Shown: one piece after another, positions 7,806-15,570 of the stretch
Layout: each line of letters starts with the position of its first letter
How positions within the stretch are numbered: the first letter of the stretch is position 1
Assembly: GCA_963816535.1 (NCBI GenBank)
Contig: CAWFKW010000001.1
Coordinates: 124,001-188,000, forward strand
Reading direction: 5' to 3'
Source: CAWFKW01 sp963816535
GTDB taxonomy: Bacteria > Bacteroidota > Ignavibacteria > Tepidaquicellales > OLB5
Length of the DNA stretch: 64,000 nucleotides
The notes under the pieces: generated by a model
Database searches by the model: none
What the model saw: the letters and a program-made list of their open reading frames with translations, nothing else
What the model was told of the DNA's origin: nothing
Position numbers and translations under genes: made by a program

Positions 7806-8324
7806 ATGGGGAATCCAAATTTAGAGCCCGTTGAGGGCGTAAACTGCGAGCAGTGGGCGGCCGTAAATGCCAAGCTTGCTTCAGGCGTATCAAAAGATGA
7901 CGCAATAAAAGGAACTGGCATGGATATGCCTAAATGGGATCGGGTTAATACTGAGTGGCTCACGCGCATGCGCAACGACACTTCATTCACAATTTCCAAG
8001 ATATATTCAGCGTCTTTCAACATGTCTGCAACCGGCAACGTTGGCGAAGGTTCGAAAGTCGATTCTTCGTCTTATCCTTTCGAGAAATACGTTGAGGCCA
8101 TGGTTGCGCAGGACGTTCTGGGCAAAATGGGACGCGACGCGCAGGATGTGCTTAAAGATTTCGGACTGACCGTCGCTGATTATTCCAACATCAGCTCTTA
8201 CTGGAGCGGCAAAATGATGACCGACTTTTCGCTGGCCGCGCAGATGATGAACCTTCAGAACCAGTATAAACAGAAGTACGAAAGTATGAAAGGCGATGAT
8301 ACTAATAAAGATATTGAATTTTAA
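7806..8324 (+). CDS. Hypothetical protein with internal two-fold repeat, first gene of a three-gene operon
   Basis: This 172-residue protein is predicted cytosolic, with no signal peptide or membrane helix. I do not recognise its family with confidence. It contains two similar ~48-residue blocks: residues about 13-60 (EQWAAVNAKL..G.....AI...GMDMPKWDRV...WLTRM..D.S) and about 92-141 (EKYVEAMVAQ..G.....VL..FGLTVADYSNI..YWSGKM..DFS). This looks like an old internal duplication of an all-helical module. It is followed after 9 nt by the second gene, so co-translation is likely. Function is unknown. Confidence 0.8.
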   Translation: MGNPNLEPVEGVNCEQWAAVNAKLASGVSKDDAIKGTGMDMPKWDRVNTEWLTRMRNDTSFTISKIYSASFNMSATGNVGEGSKVDSSSYPFEKYVEAMVAQDVLGKMGRDAQDVLKDFGLTVADYSNISSYWSGKMMTDFSLAAQMMNLQNQYKQKYESMKGDDTNKDIEF

Positions 8325-8333
8325 AACGGGGTT

Positions 8334-8852
8334 ATGGCAGATCAGGATATAGTTAAGAAGTTCAATTCCGAGATTGACGGCGCATTTTCCGCGGCCTTTC
8401 TGTCGGAAAAAGGCGGCGATGCAAAATGGAGCGGTCTTGTTGAATCATACGGGGCTAAACCTCTTTCGAAAGACGAAAAAGAAATGCTTCTCGGCTCGCA
8501 AATGAAGATTGCGCGCGGCGCATTTCCGATCGAACTCAGAAGAGTGTATGAAAAGATAGTTGAAAAGTATTCAGCTTCAGTTTCCGGCAACCAGCCGCTT
8601 ATATCGGCGCTTCAGGGCTTTAATATGGAAGGAAAAGTGATTGAATATTACCAGAAGATAAAACCTTTTGCAGGGCTGGGCGATATATTCAAAAATGCTT
8701 CTGCAGGTACGGCAAAGTATTCACAGGGATTGCAGAAAGAGAAACAAATGACAATTAAATGCAAGAGCTGCGGCGCGCCAAGGCTTGAAGAAATGCAGTA
8801 TGATAAATGTCTTTTTTGCGGAAGCGAATTATTTGAGAAAACGGAAAATTAA
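8334..8852 (+). CDS. Hypothetical protein with C-terminal zinc ribbon, second gene of the operon
   Basis: This 172-residue mostly helical protein ends in a compact zinc ribbon, CKSCGAPR...KCLFCGSELFE (four Cys in two CxxC pairs, residues about 140-163). There is no signal peptide. The N-terminal part (an SEKGGD segment, then charged helices) is not recognised. It sits 9 nt after the first gene and 2 nt before the third. Zinc ribbons of this type commonly bind nucleic acid or protein, but no role can be assigned from sequence. Confidence 0.8.
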   Translation: MADQDIVKKFNSEIDGAFSAAFLSEKGGDAKWSGLVESYGAKPLSKDEKEMLLGSQMKIARGAFPIELRRVYEKIVEKYSASVSGNQPLISALQGFNMEGKVIEYYQKIKPFAGLGDIFKNASAGTAKYSQGLQKEKQMTIKCKSCGAPRLEEMQYDKCLFCGSELFEKTEN

Positions 8853-8854
8853 TT

Positions 8855-9625
8855 GTGGGAATATTCAGCAAAGCGGACTCTCCTGAATACAAGGCTCTAT
8901 CGGACCGGTGGGACGGCTACCTGAAAAAGATAGAAGCGCGGTATTACGAGATCCTGGGCCAGGCAGAAGCGCCTTTAACGGATACTATAAATAACCTCCA
9001 GTACGATACTATAGTGGTTCATAATATCCTCAATGCTTTGAAATACCAGACTGTTGAACTGCTGGGTAAGAAAGCCGATGACGGCTGGCCGAAAATGCGC
9101 GGCGAGCTTGAAAAAATGGGCGCCGCTTACGGAGATATAACCGCGCAGCGCGATAAGCCCGCTATGTTCAAATACTGGATGAACGTTGAGTTTCAGAAAT
9201 ACCAGACCGGCGTTTATGCACGGGCGGCAAGGAAAATTCTTGATAACGTAAAAAAACATATCAACGAGAACAAGCTTCACCGGTGTACACAGTGCGGAGC
9301 CGAGCTTCCGATAAAGATATATTCGTTTATGGCGATAAACCTGAAATGCGAGAGCTGCGGCTCGGTGAATACATACCAGCCCGATGACAGGATCAGGGCT
9401 TTGGAGTATTATGTGCTGAATAATCTGGCTGAAGAATACGCGCTGCCCGAAAAATTAAGAGCGAGAAGCGATAAAGCGGCTGCAGTTGAATACTATAAAA
9501 AATATTACGGTTTCATGATGGATAACGTGCCCGAGAAAAAAGAGAATTACCAGAGAGATATGGAAGAACGCATTAAATGGGTAAGTTCACCTCTTTACGC
9601 CGCCGATTTTTTCAACACGTATTAG
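8855..9625 (+). CDS. Hypothetical zinc-ribbon protein, third gene of the operon
   Basis: The most likely start is the GTG at 8855, 2 nt after the preceding stop; no closer ATG keeps the MGIFSKAD N-terminus. The 256-residue product is helical and charged. Near residues 144-170 it has a split zinc ribbon (CTQCGAELP...LKCESCG), then more helices rich in Tyr and Lys (YYKKYYG). The tight spacing says it acts with its two neighbours. All three look soluble and are relatively GC-rich compared with the flanks. Function is unknown; a macromolecular complex is a guess. Confidence 0.8.
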   Translation: MGIFSKADSPEYKALSDRWDGYLKKIEARYYEILGQAEAPLTDTINNLQYDTIVVHNILNALKYQTVELLGKKADDGWPKMRGELEKMGAAYGDITAQRDKPAMFKYWMNVEFQKYQTGVYARAARKILDNVKKHINENKLHRCTQCGAELPIKIYSFMAINLKCESCGSVNTYQPDDRIRALEYYVLNNLAEEYALPEKLRARSDKAAAVEYYKKYYGFMMDNVPEKKENYQRDMEERIKWVSSPLYAADFFNTY

Positions 9626-9707
9626 CAAAGCCTCCGCTTCGCCGCTAAAACGAAAGGGAGGCTTATACTATGATTGAAAATGCAGCCTAAAATCTTAATT
9701 AGATACC

Positions 9708-10928
9708 TTAGAAGTAAAAATGGAAAACCACATTCGATTCGTTATATGACTGCGTATCAGGATATGTCTTTGCGATTCTGTACATTGCTTCAACTTCAAA
9801 TCCCTGTAGAGGATATATAACCACTCCTCCGCTGTAACGAACGCGTTCGCCGTCGCCGTTGCTGGTTCCGAGCTGATTATCAAATTTCTCGTACTGGAAT
9901 TTCAATTCAAGGCCACTTGTAACTCTGAAATCCGCTTCGCCAAAATATGTGTTGAAAAGCTGTTTTACGCTTGCTGAGTCGGTCGTATATTTCTGGCTGT
10001 TAAAATCTATTTCTCCAAGCAGCGCAATTCGCTGCAGGAATCCGAATGATACAAAAGCGGCCTCGATCTGGTTGACTGCGTCGTAGGTATTGCCTGAGGG
10101 CCTGACAGTAAGCCTGTAGGGATTGTTCAGAAATGAAGCTCCTGCGCCAAGTGTAAACTTGCTCTTTTTCGATGCCCACCTGAAATCGCCGGACGCAACA
10201 AATTCCTTTCCGTTATCCGTATCAAAATCCGTGGGCCCCCCATTGTTATAAAAGTTGGAAATGACCCCGTTGAAAAGTCCTGCCGTCAGAGTGAACGGAC
10301 CGGGCGATATACCCAGTTCTACCCCTGCGTCCGGATTGTAGGGAGTGAACAGGTTGTAGAATCGGTCATAGGTTCTGTGTTCAACAATCTTTATTCCGAA
10401 GTTCGGCCTGATCTTCCCGGCCTTAAAATATAATCCTCCGGGAAGATTGTGAAGCATTCCGTACATTTCGAACACGGCGGGATAATTATCATACTGAATG
10501 GAGGGATTAAGAAGGACATCGACAAATTTCCCGAGAGCTGCGTTTACGTATAAGTCGCCCTGCATTGCGAAGAATGAATTCAGCGATTTACCGGAATTAC
10601 TTCCTTCATTATCCGTTCTCCCGCCCTGAATGTCGAACGCTCCAAGCCGCAGATCGCCGCCAATCTGTAAAACCTTTCCGACCCGCGTATCAAATGAAGC
10701 ATCCTTGTTGAATTTTTTAAACATCTCCATATACAGGTTGTCTTCAGCATATTTGATCCCGCCCATGTGCCTTATTTGTCCGCCTGCAGGATTAACATGG
10801 CAGCTCTGGCATTTCTCACCGGTGTAAGCGGCAAATTTTGGATAAGCGAGCGCTCCCTGGGTAAGAAAACATGAAATGAAAAAAATGGTTATAAGAATCT
10901 GTAGAATAAAACTGAAATGTTTTTTCAT
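9708..10928 (-). CDS. Single-heme c-type cytochrome domain fused to outer-membrane beta-barrel (porin-like)
   Basis: The 406-residue protein has a signal peptide (cleavage after ALA, residue 28), then one heme-binding motif CQSCH at 40-44. After it come about 340 residues of alternating aromatic/polar strands ending in the aromatic VVFHFYF, typical of an outer-membrane beta-barrel. It includes VGKVLQIGGDLRLGAF and many Tyr/Phe girdle positions. The arrangement suggests a periplasmic heme at the mouth of a barrel, as in porin-cytochrome proteins, so a role in electron or ion transfer across the outer membrane is possible. No partner multiheme cytochromes are in the window. It converges with the zinc-ribbon operon. 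Confidence 0.75.
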   Translation of the reverse strand: MKKHFSFILQILITIFFISCFLTQGALAYPKFAAYTGEKCQSCHVNPAGGQIRHMGGIKYAEDNLYMEMFKKFNKDASFDTRVGKVLQIGGDLRLGAFDIQGGRTDNEGSNSGKSLNSFFAMQGDLYVNAALGKFVDVLLNPSIQYDNYPAVFEMYGMLHNLPGGLYFKAGKIRPNFGIKIVEHRTYDRFYNLFTPYNPDAGVELGISPGPFTLTAGLFNGVISNFYNNGGPTDFDTDNGKEFVASGDFRWASKKSKFTLGAGASFLNNPYRLTVRPSGNTYDAVNQIEAAFVSFGFLQRIALLGEIDFNSQKYTTDSASVKQLFNTYFGEADFRVTSGLELKFQYEKFDNQLGTSNGDGERVRYSGGVVIYPLQGFEVEAMYRIAKTYPDTQSYNESNVVFHFYF

Positions 10929-11063
10929 AATAATAAAATTAAATTAATTAATCAGGTTGGCTTAATATGAGTCTATTTTTCTTGAAATTCAAATCAAGAA
11001 AGAGGGCGCTATATATTTATTAATTAAATGCATTCAGCGGTCTTGCCTCTTTTTTGAGTATTT

Positions 11064-12398
11064 ATGAAGTTCAAAATTAGGACGTTATTCCCTATAATAA
11101 TTTTTATTAAATTTCGGGATAAAGAAAACATTTTGAGATATCTCACTTTTTTTAAAACAGCGCGTGTCGATGCGAAAAAGAGAACTCCCCGGGTTATTGG
11201 TGCTCTTCTTTTGCTCGTTTTCACATTTATCGTATTAACTTCTTCCGGGGCCACAATTTTCTCTTATCTCATTCTAAGGATCTTATCGATAGCCCTGTTG
11301 ATAAGGTTCGCTCATGAAAAAGGCTTTGAATTCCCCGAAAGAACTATTCTTTTGCTGATCTGCGCGTTTCTGTTTATCCAGTTGATCACATCTTTAACTT
11401 CATCAGACATCCGGCAGTCGATCACAGTTACAAAGATCAGGCTCTTCTATTATACCTTCTTTTTCGCTTCGGTTCTGCTGATAAGAACGCTAAACAGCCT
11501 CAGGGCGGTGATTGTTTCGTTGGTAATATATACTTCAATTGTATCTTCTGTTGAGTTATTTCTCTTTTTCTCTGACATTTCAGCACATCAAATTCAGCCG
11601 GCGCAATCCAGGATTGGTTTCTTCTTACACCCGGTAACAAGCGGAGAGATAAAAATGCTTGTCATTTTTCTAATAATTCCTTTCTTTCTTATCAAAGAAA
11701 GATATCCTCTGCCAAAAATGTGGCTCGCGGTTCTATTGACGCCGATTTTCGTTTCGTTCCTGTTTACTTACGCTAGAGGAGCGTTTATAGCTCTTTTTAC
11801 AGGAATAATTATGATGGGCGCTTTGAAGAACAGAAAAGTAATTTATGCCGCTATAATATTTTTGGTTTTCTATTTCTATGTATTGCCTGAATCTGTAAAC
11901 GGGAGGATTGCCACTCTGGAAAATCCCACAGACAGGAGCGTAAGAGCGCGACAGTTTATGTTTGAAACAGGCGAACAAATGGCCAGAGACAATTTTCTTC
12001 TTGGCGTTGGAAGCATAAACCTTAAGGAAACATATGAAAAATACAGGAAAGCCACGATCTGGGGCGAAGGAGAACAGCTACACAATAATTTGTTGCAGCT
12101 GTTTGTTACTACCGGGATTTTTGGGCTGTTGATCTGGCTGGCGTTGATAATATATATATTCAAGAGGCAGGTCATAATATACAGGGAAACGAAAGGAAAC
12201 GAAATTTTGAACTCCTTTGCGCTTATTTCTGTAGTGTCGTTTGCCGGTTTCCAGATTTGCGGACTCACAGACTGGAATTTTGCCGACTATTCGGCGGTAG
12301 TCTTATTCTGGCTCTTTGCCAGTTTTGCATTCATAGCAGAAAGATTTTTGGCCGCCGGGAAGGGAAACGCGGCGCATGAATTCTCTCTATCTGCTTAA
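11064..12398 (+). CDS. O-antigen ligase family (Wzy_C) polytopic membrane protein
   Basis: This 444-residue protein has about 10-12 hydrophobic segments. The periplasmic loop region shows the family hallmarks: YARGAF near residue 235 and, after the large loop, GEQLHNNLLQL, with the conserved His and nearby Arg residues of WaaL/Wzy-type enzymes. The family joins or polymerises lipid-linked glycans at the periplasmic face of the inner membrane. The residue set cannot separate a ligase from a polymerase. It ends 9 bp before the convergent propeller gene and is divergent from the cytochrome-porin gene. Sugar-nucleotide genes rfbC-rfbA-galE lie elsewhere in this window. Confidence 0.8.
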   Translation: MKFKIRTLFPIIIFIKFRDKENILRYLTFFKTARVDAKKRTPRVIGALLLLVFTFIVLTSSGATIFSYLILRILSIALLIRFAHEKGFEFPERTILLLICAFLFIQLITSLTSSDIRQSITVTKIRLFYYTFFFASVLLIRTLNSLRAVIVSLVIYTSIVSSVELFLFFSDISAHQIQPAQSRIGFFLHPVTSGEIKMLVIFLIIPFFLIKERYPLPKMWLAVLLTPIFVSFLFTYARGAFIALFTGIIMMGALKNRKVIYAAIIFLVFYFYVLPESVNGRIATLENPTDRSVRARQFMFETGEQMARDNFLLGVGSINLKETYEKYRKATIWGEGEQLHNNLLQLFVTTGIFGLLIWLALIIYIFKRQVIIYRETKGNEILNSFALISVVSFAGFQICGLTDWNFADYSAVVLFWLFASFAFIAERFLAAGKGNAAHEFSLSA

Positions 12399-12407
12399 GC
12401 TTTGCGG

Positions 12408-14477
12408 TTACTTTACCAGGATCATTTTTTTCGTATCCGTAAAGCTGCCTGCATGCAGTGTGTAAAAATATATGCCTGATGAAAACTCGCCTGCATTCCA
12501 GTTGATTCCATAGCTTCCCGGTTCCAGATTTTCATTTATGAGAGAAGAAATTTCATTGCCAAGCAAATCATATATTTTCAAACTTACAACTCCCGACTTG
12601 GAAATATCAAACCGTATGTTAGTTGCCGGGTTAAACGGGTTTGGATAATTCTGCTTAAGCAAGAATTTGTCTGGAACAGTTGAACTGATAAGATTAACTG
12701 CAAGCATTTGCGATATCGGCCGCTCCCACACTCCGCCGAATGAAGCCAGGTACAGAGTATTTGAACTTGCGGCAAATCCGCGGTCGTCAAGATTTGTTAA
12801 GCCTGTCGATACCGAGCTCCAGCTTGAGCCGTGATTTGTGGTAACAAATACTCCGCCGCCATACGAACCGGCGAATATATTGCCGCTTACAGATATCAGC
12901 GACAGGGTATAGGGAGTATTCAGCCCGTTATTAACAAGCGTCCAGCTCGTTCCAAAATTTGTTGTCAGAAAAACCCCGGTTTGGGCGCCTGCAAAAACAA
13001 AATTCCCGTCGTTAGCAAGGCTCATGACAATGTTGCTTGTTAAACCGGAATTAATTCCTGTCCAGCTTGCGCCGTTATCAGTTGATAGGTATGCGCCTGC
13101 GCCCCATGTTCCTGCTATTATATTACCGCCTGTAATATTCAGTGAATAAACCGGGTTAGCCGGAAGTCCTGTACTTATTCTTGTCCATGAACCGCCGTTA
13201 TTTGTTGAAAGAAAAACTCCGCTGCCGACTCCTGCGTACAGATTCGTACCGCTGGCGGCCATGCTGAAAAGCTGCTGGTCGGTCAGCCCGGAATTTACAG
13301 AAGTCCAGTTTGCTCCGTTGTTGGTAGTTAAATATACGCCGCCCTGAGTGCCTGCGAATAGATCTGAGCCGATTATGGCGAAAGCGCTTACAATTGAATT
13401 GCCTATGCCGTTATTTACCTGGTTCCAGCTGCTTCCGTTATCAGTTGAGATGCTTACGCCCGCTCCCCATGTGCCTGAGAAAACATTTGAGCCGAATACC
13501 GCGGCTGACTGTACCAATAAGTTCTTTATCCCGTTTGAGTACGCTGTCCAGCTTGTTCCGCTATTTGTTGAGTTATAAACGCTGCCGGTTGTGCCTGCCC
13601 AAACGCTTGAGGCTCCTGCTGATAATGACAGAATGTTAACAGAGGGAATCCCTGAACTTGCTAGCGCCCAGCTGGCGCCATTGTTTGTTGAAGCATAAAC
13701 CGCTGTGCTTGTTCCGGCATAAATATTTGATCCGTTTGATGAAAGACAAAGAAGGTTAGTAGAGCTAAGCCCGTTGTTTACGGCCGTCCAGCTTGCGCCG
13801 TTGTTTGTGGACAAATAAACGCCGCCGCCGGTAGCTGCAGCCGCCGCAAAAACATTCGAACCGCTTACTGTAAATCCATATATGTACACGCTTGCTATCC
13901 CAGCTCCCGCGGGGGACCAGCTTGAGCCGTTGTTAGTTGATAGAAATACTCCGCCGCCAAATGTGCCTGCAAAAACCACGCCGCCGCTGATAGCAAGAGC
14001 CTGCACAATTATAGTGGTCAACCCGCTGTTAACGGCCGTCCAGGTGGCTCCGCCGTTTGATGAATAAAACACTCCGCTGTAAGTGCCCGCAAATAAGTTT
14101 GAACCTGAAACGGCAAGCGCATGTACGTCTGTTGAAGTTAATCCCGAGTTCATTGCAGTCCAGCTGGCGCCGTTATTTGTTGAAAGATAAACCCCGCCGT
14201 ACGCTCCGGCATAAATATTTGAACCGCTTACCGCAAGACAGTAAATATTAGTCGCTGAAAGCCCGTTTGTAGAAGGAGACCAGTTAGCTCCGTTGTTTGA
14301 AGAAACATAAATTCCGTTTCCCTGCGTTGCCGCAAATATGTAAGTTCCGATTGACGCTACACCCTGGATCGTTCCCCCGTACGGCCCGTTTGTATAAACC
14401 CATTGTGCGTTTGTTGTGCTGCCAAAAATTGCTAAGAGTGATGTGAATAATATGAGAATGGAAAATGAATGTTTCAT
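12408..14477 (-). CDS. Secreted BNR/Ycf48-like beta-propeller repeat protein with C-terminal sorting domain
   Basis: This 689-residue protein starts with a signal peptide (MKHSFSILILFTSLLAIFG, cleavage near NAQ). It consists of about 13 repeats of roughly 44 residues built on xNNGASWTAxNxGL..T.V..LA.SG..ifAGT..GGVY.ST, the pattern of BNR/sortilin-like propeller blades. The last ~85 residues are a type-A sorting domain (NYPNPFNPATNIRF, IYDLLGNE, SGIYFYTL, TKKMILVK), so export to the surface by a type IX-like system is expected. The repeats are so alike at DNA level that recombination or copy-number change is possible. Confidence 0.9.
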   Translation of the reverse strand: MKHSFSILILFTSLLAIFGSTTNAQWVYTNGPYGGTIQGVASIGTYIFAATQGNGIYVSSNNGANWSPSTNGLSATNIYCLAVSGSNIYAGAYGGVYLSTNNGASWTAMNSGLTSTDVHALAVSGSNLFAGTYSGVFYSSNGGATWTAVNSGLTTIIVQALAISGGVVFAGTFGGGVFLSTNNGSSWSPAGAGIASVYIYGFTVSGSNVFAAAAATGGGVYLSTNNGASWTAVNNGLSSTNLLCLSSNGSNIYAGTSTAVYASTNNGASWALASSGIPSVNILSLSAGASSVWAGTTGSVYNSTNSGTSWTAYSNGIKNLLVQSAAVFGSNVFSGTWGAGVSISTDNGSSWNQVNNGIGNSIVSAFAIIGSDLFAGTQGGVYLTTNNGANWTSVNSGLTDQQLFSMAASGTNLYAGVGSGVFLSTNNGGSWTRISTGLPANPVYSLNITGGNIIAGTWGAGAYLSTDNGASWTGINSGLTSNIVMSLANDGNFVFAGAQTGVFLTTNFGTSWTLVNNGLNTPYTLSLISVSGNIFAGSYGGGVFVTTNHGSSWSSVSTGLTNLDDRGFAASSNTLYLASFGGVWERPISQMLAVNLISSTVPDKFLLKQNYPNPFNPATNIRFDISKSGVVSLKIYDLLGNEISSLINENLEPGSYGINWNAGEFSSGIYFYTLHAGSFTDTKKMILVK

Positions 14478-14649
14478 TTCTAGGAAAGAAAATTTATGAA
14501 TTCTGAATTTTTTACTTCCAAATATAACTATTGTTTCTTTTTGAAATGAACAGTTTATTTAACCCTCCCGCGAGAATTGTTACACAATGCAAAGTTCGTC
14601 CGTAAATCATGCAATAACAAATAATTATGAAAATATCTTTTCTAAGTTA

Positions 14650-14703
14650 TTGACAAACAAATACAATCTATATATATTTGCCGTAAACTACTTTACGGCA
14701 AAT
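14650..14703 (+). promoter_or_regulatory. Promoter with overlapping 28-bp palindromic operator of the TrmB-type gene
   Basis: TTGACA (14650-14655) and TATATT (14673-14678) are spaced 17 bp apart. A perfect inverted repeat ATTTGCCGTAAA / TTTACGGCAAAT (14676-14687 and 14692-14703, spacer CTAC) begins inside the -10 region and ends 9 bp before ATG 14713. This geometry is typical of a repressor blocking its own promoter. It also argues that the ATG at 14713, not the one at 14587, is the true start. Confidence 0.6.
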
Positions 14704-14712
14704 ATTGGATTC

Positions 14713-15570
14713 ATGAGTGAAATCTTAAAAGATCTTGAAATTATAGGTTTTACAAATTACGAAGCGAAAGTTATCTGCGCCTTATTTGAAGGTTACGTTA
14801 TGACCCCGACTGAAGTCGCAAAGGCTGCGGGAATATCGAGAGCTTATGCATACGATGTTTTGAAATCGTTTGCACAAAAGGGGATTTGCAACGAAATCCA
14901 GACTAATGCAATAGTGAAATATGAGCTTATTGAACCGCAGGTTGTTCAGGATAAGTTTAAGAAAGAAATTTATGATACATATAAGACAAGGACGGAAAAG
15001 CTAAACAGTTCATTCGAGAAGCTTACTGCAATGTATAAATCTAAATTACAGCGGCAGTCTGAGAATGACGTTGAATTGATCAAAGGCCTGAACGCTCACA
15101 GATTTGAGAAAACAGCGCAGCTTATGAAGGGAACGCAAAAAGAAATGCTCCTTGTTAACAAGTTAGGCGGTTATATTCAAAGCGATATTGACAACCTCAC
15201 GATCAAATTAATAAAAAAAGGCATTGTTATCAGGTCGATTTATGAGGTTAGCAAAAATTTCAAGATCAGGGTCGAAAACAAATGGGTTCCTGCATCTGAA
15301 AATGACCTGATAAATATTTTTACCAAATTCGAAAAGCTGGGCGAGCAAATAAGGCTCGCGGGCGAAGTATTCCAGAATATGATAATATTCGACAGGAAGA
15401 TAGTATATGTGAGCTTAGCCGACCCGAAGCTGGATAAGAACAACCGTTCAGATGTTATTATCAAAGATGAGTATTATGCAAACTCAATGGTCCAGTACTT
15501 CGAATATTTCTGGGGACAGTCAAAAACAATCAGTGATTATAAATCTGAAATGAAAAAAATAAAGTCATGA
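14713..15570 (+). CDS. TrmB-family transcriptional regulator
   Basis: From ATG 14713 the product is 285 residues. Residues about 1-70 form a winged helix (LEIIGFTNYEAKVICAL, then TPTEVAKAAGISRAYAYDVLKSF), the sugar-specific TrmB family fold. A charged coiled segment and a C-terminal effector-like domain follow (TQKEMLLVNKLGG, later IIFDRKIVYVSLADP, a phospholipase-D-like TrmB C-domain pattern). Such proteins usually sense sugars or other small molecules. An upstream ATG at 14587 would place a promoter and a perfect palindrome inside the coding region and is rejected. The stop overlaps the next gene's start (ATGA), so the regulator and a surface propeller protein are translationally coupled. 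Confidence 0.85.
   Translation: MSEILKDLEIIGFTNYEAKVICALFEGYVMTPTEVAKAAGISRAYAYDVLKSFAQKGICNEIQTNAIVKYELIEPQVVQDKFKKEIYDTYKTRTEKLNSSFEKLTAMYKSKLQRQSENDVELIKGLNAHRFEKTAQLMKGTQKEMLLVNKLGGYIQSDIDNLTIKLIKKGIVIRSIYEVSKNFKIRVENKWVPASENDLINIFTKFEKLGEQIRLAGEVFQNMIIFDRKIVYVSLADPKLDKNNRSDVIIKDEYYANSMVQYFEYFWGQSKTISDYKSEMKKIKS

Noticed and set aside
14587..14712. Upstream ATG for the TrmB-type gene
   Set aside because: It would place a consensus-like promoter and a perfect 28-bp palindrome inside the coding region and add 42 residues without family similarity.
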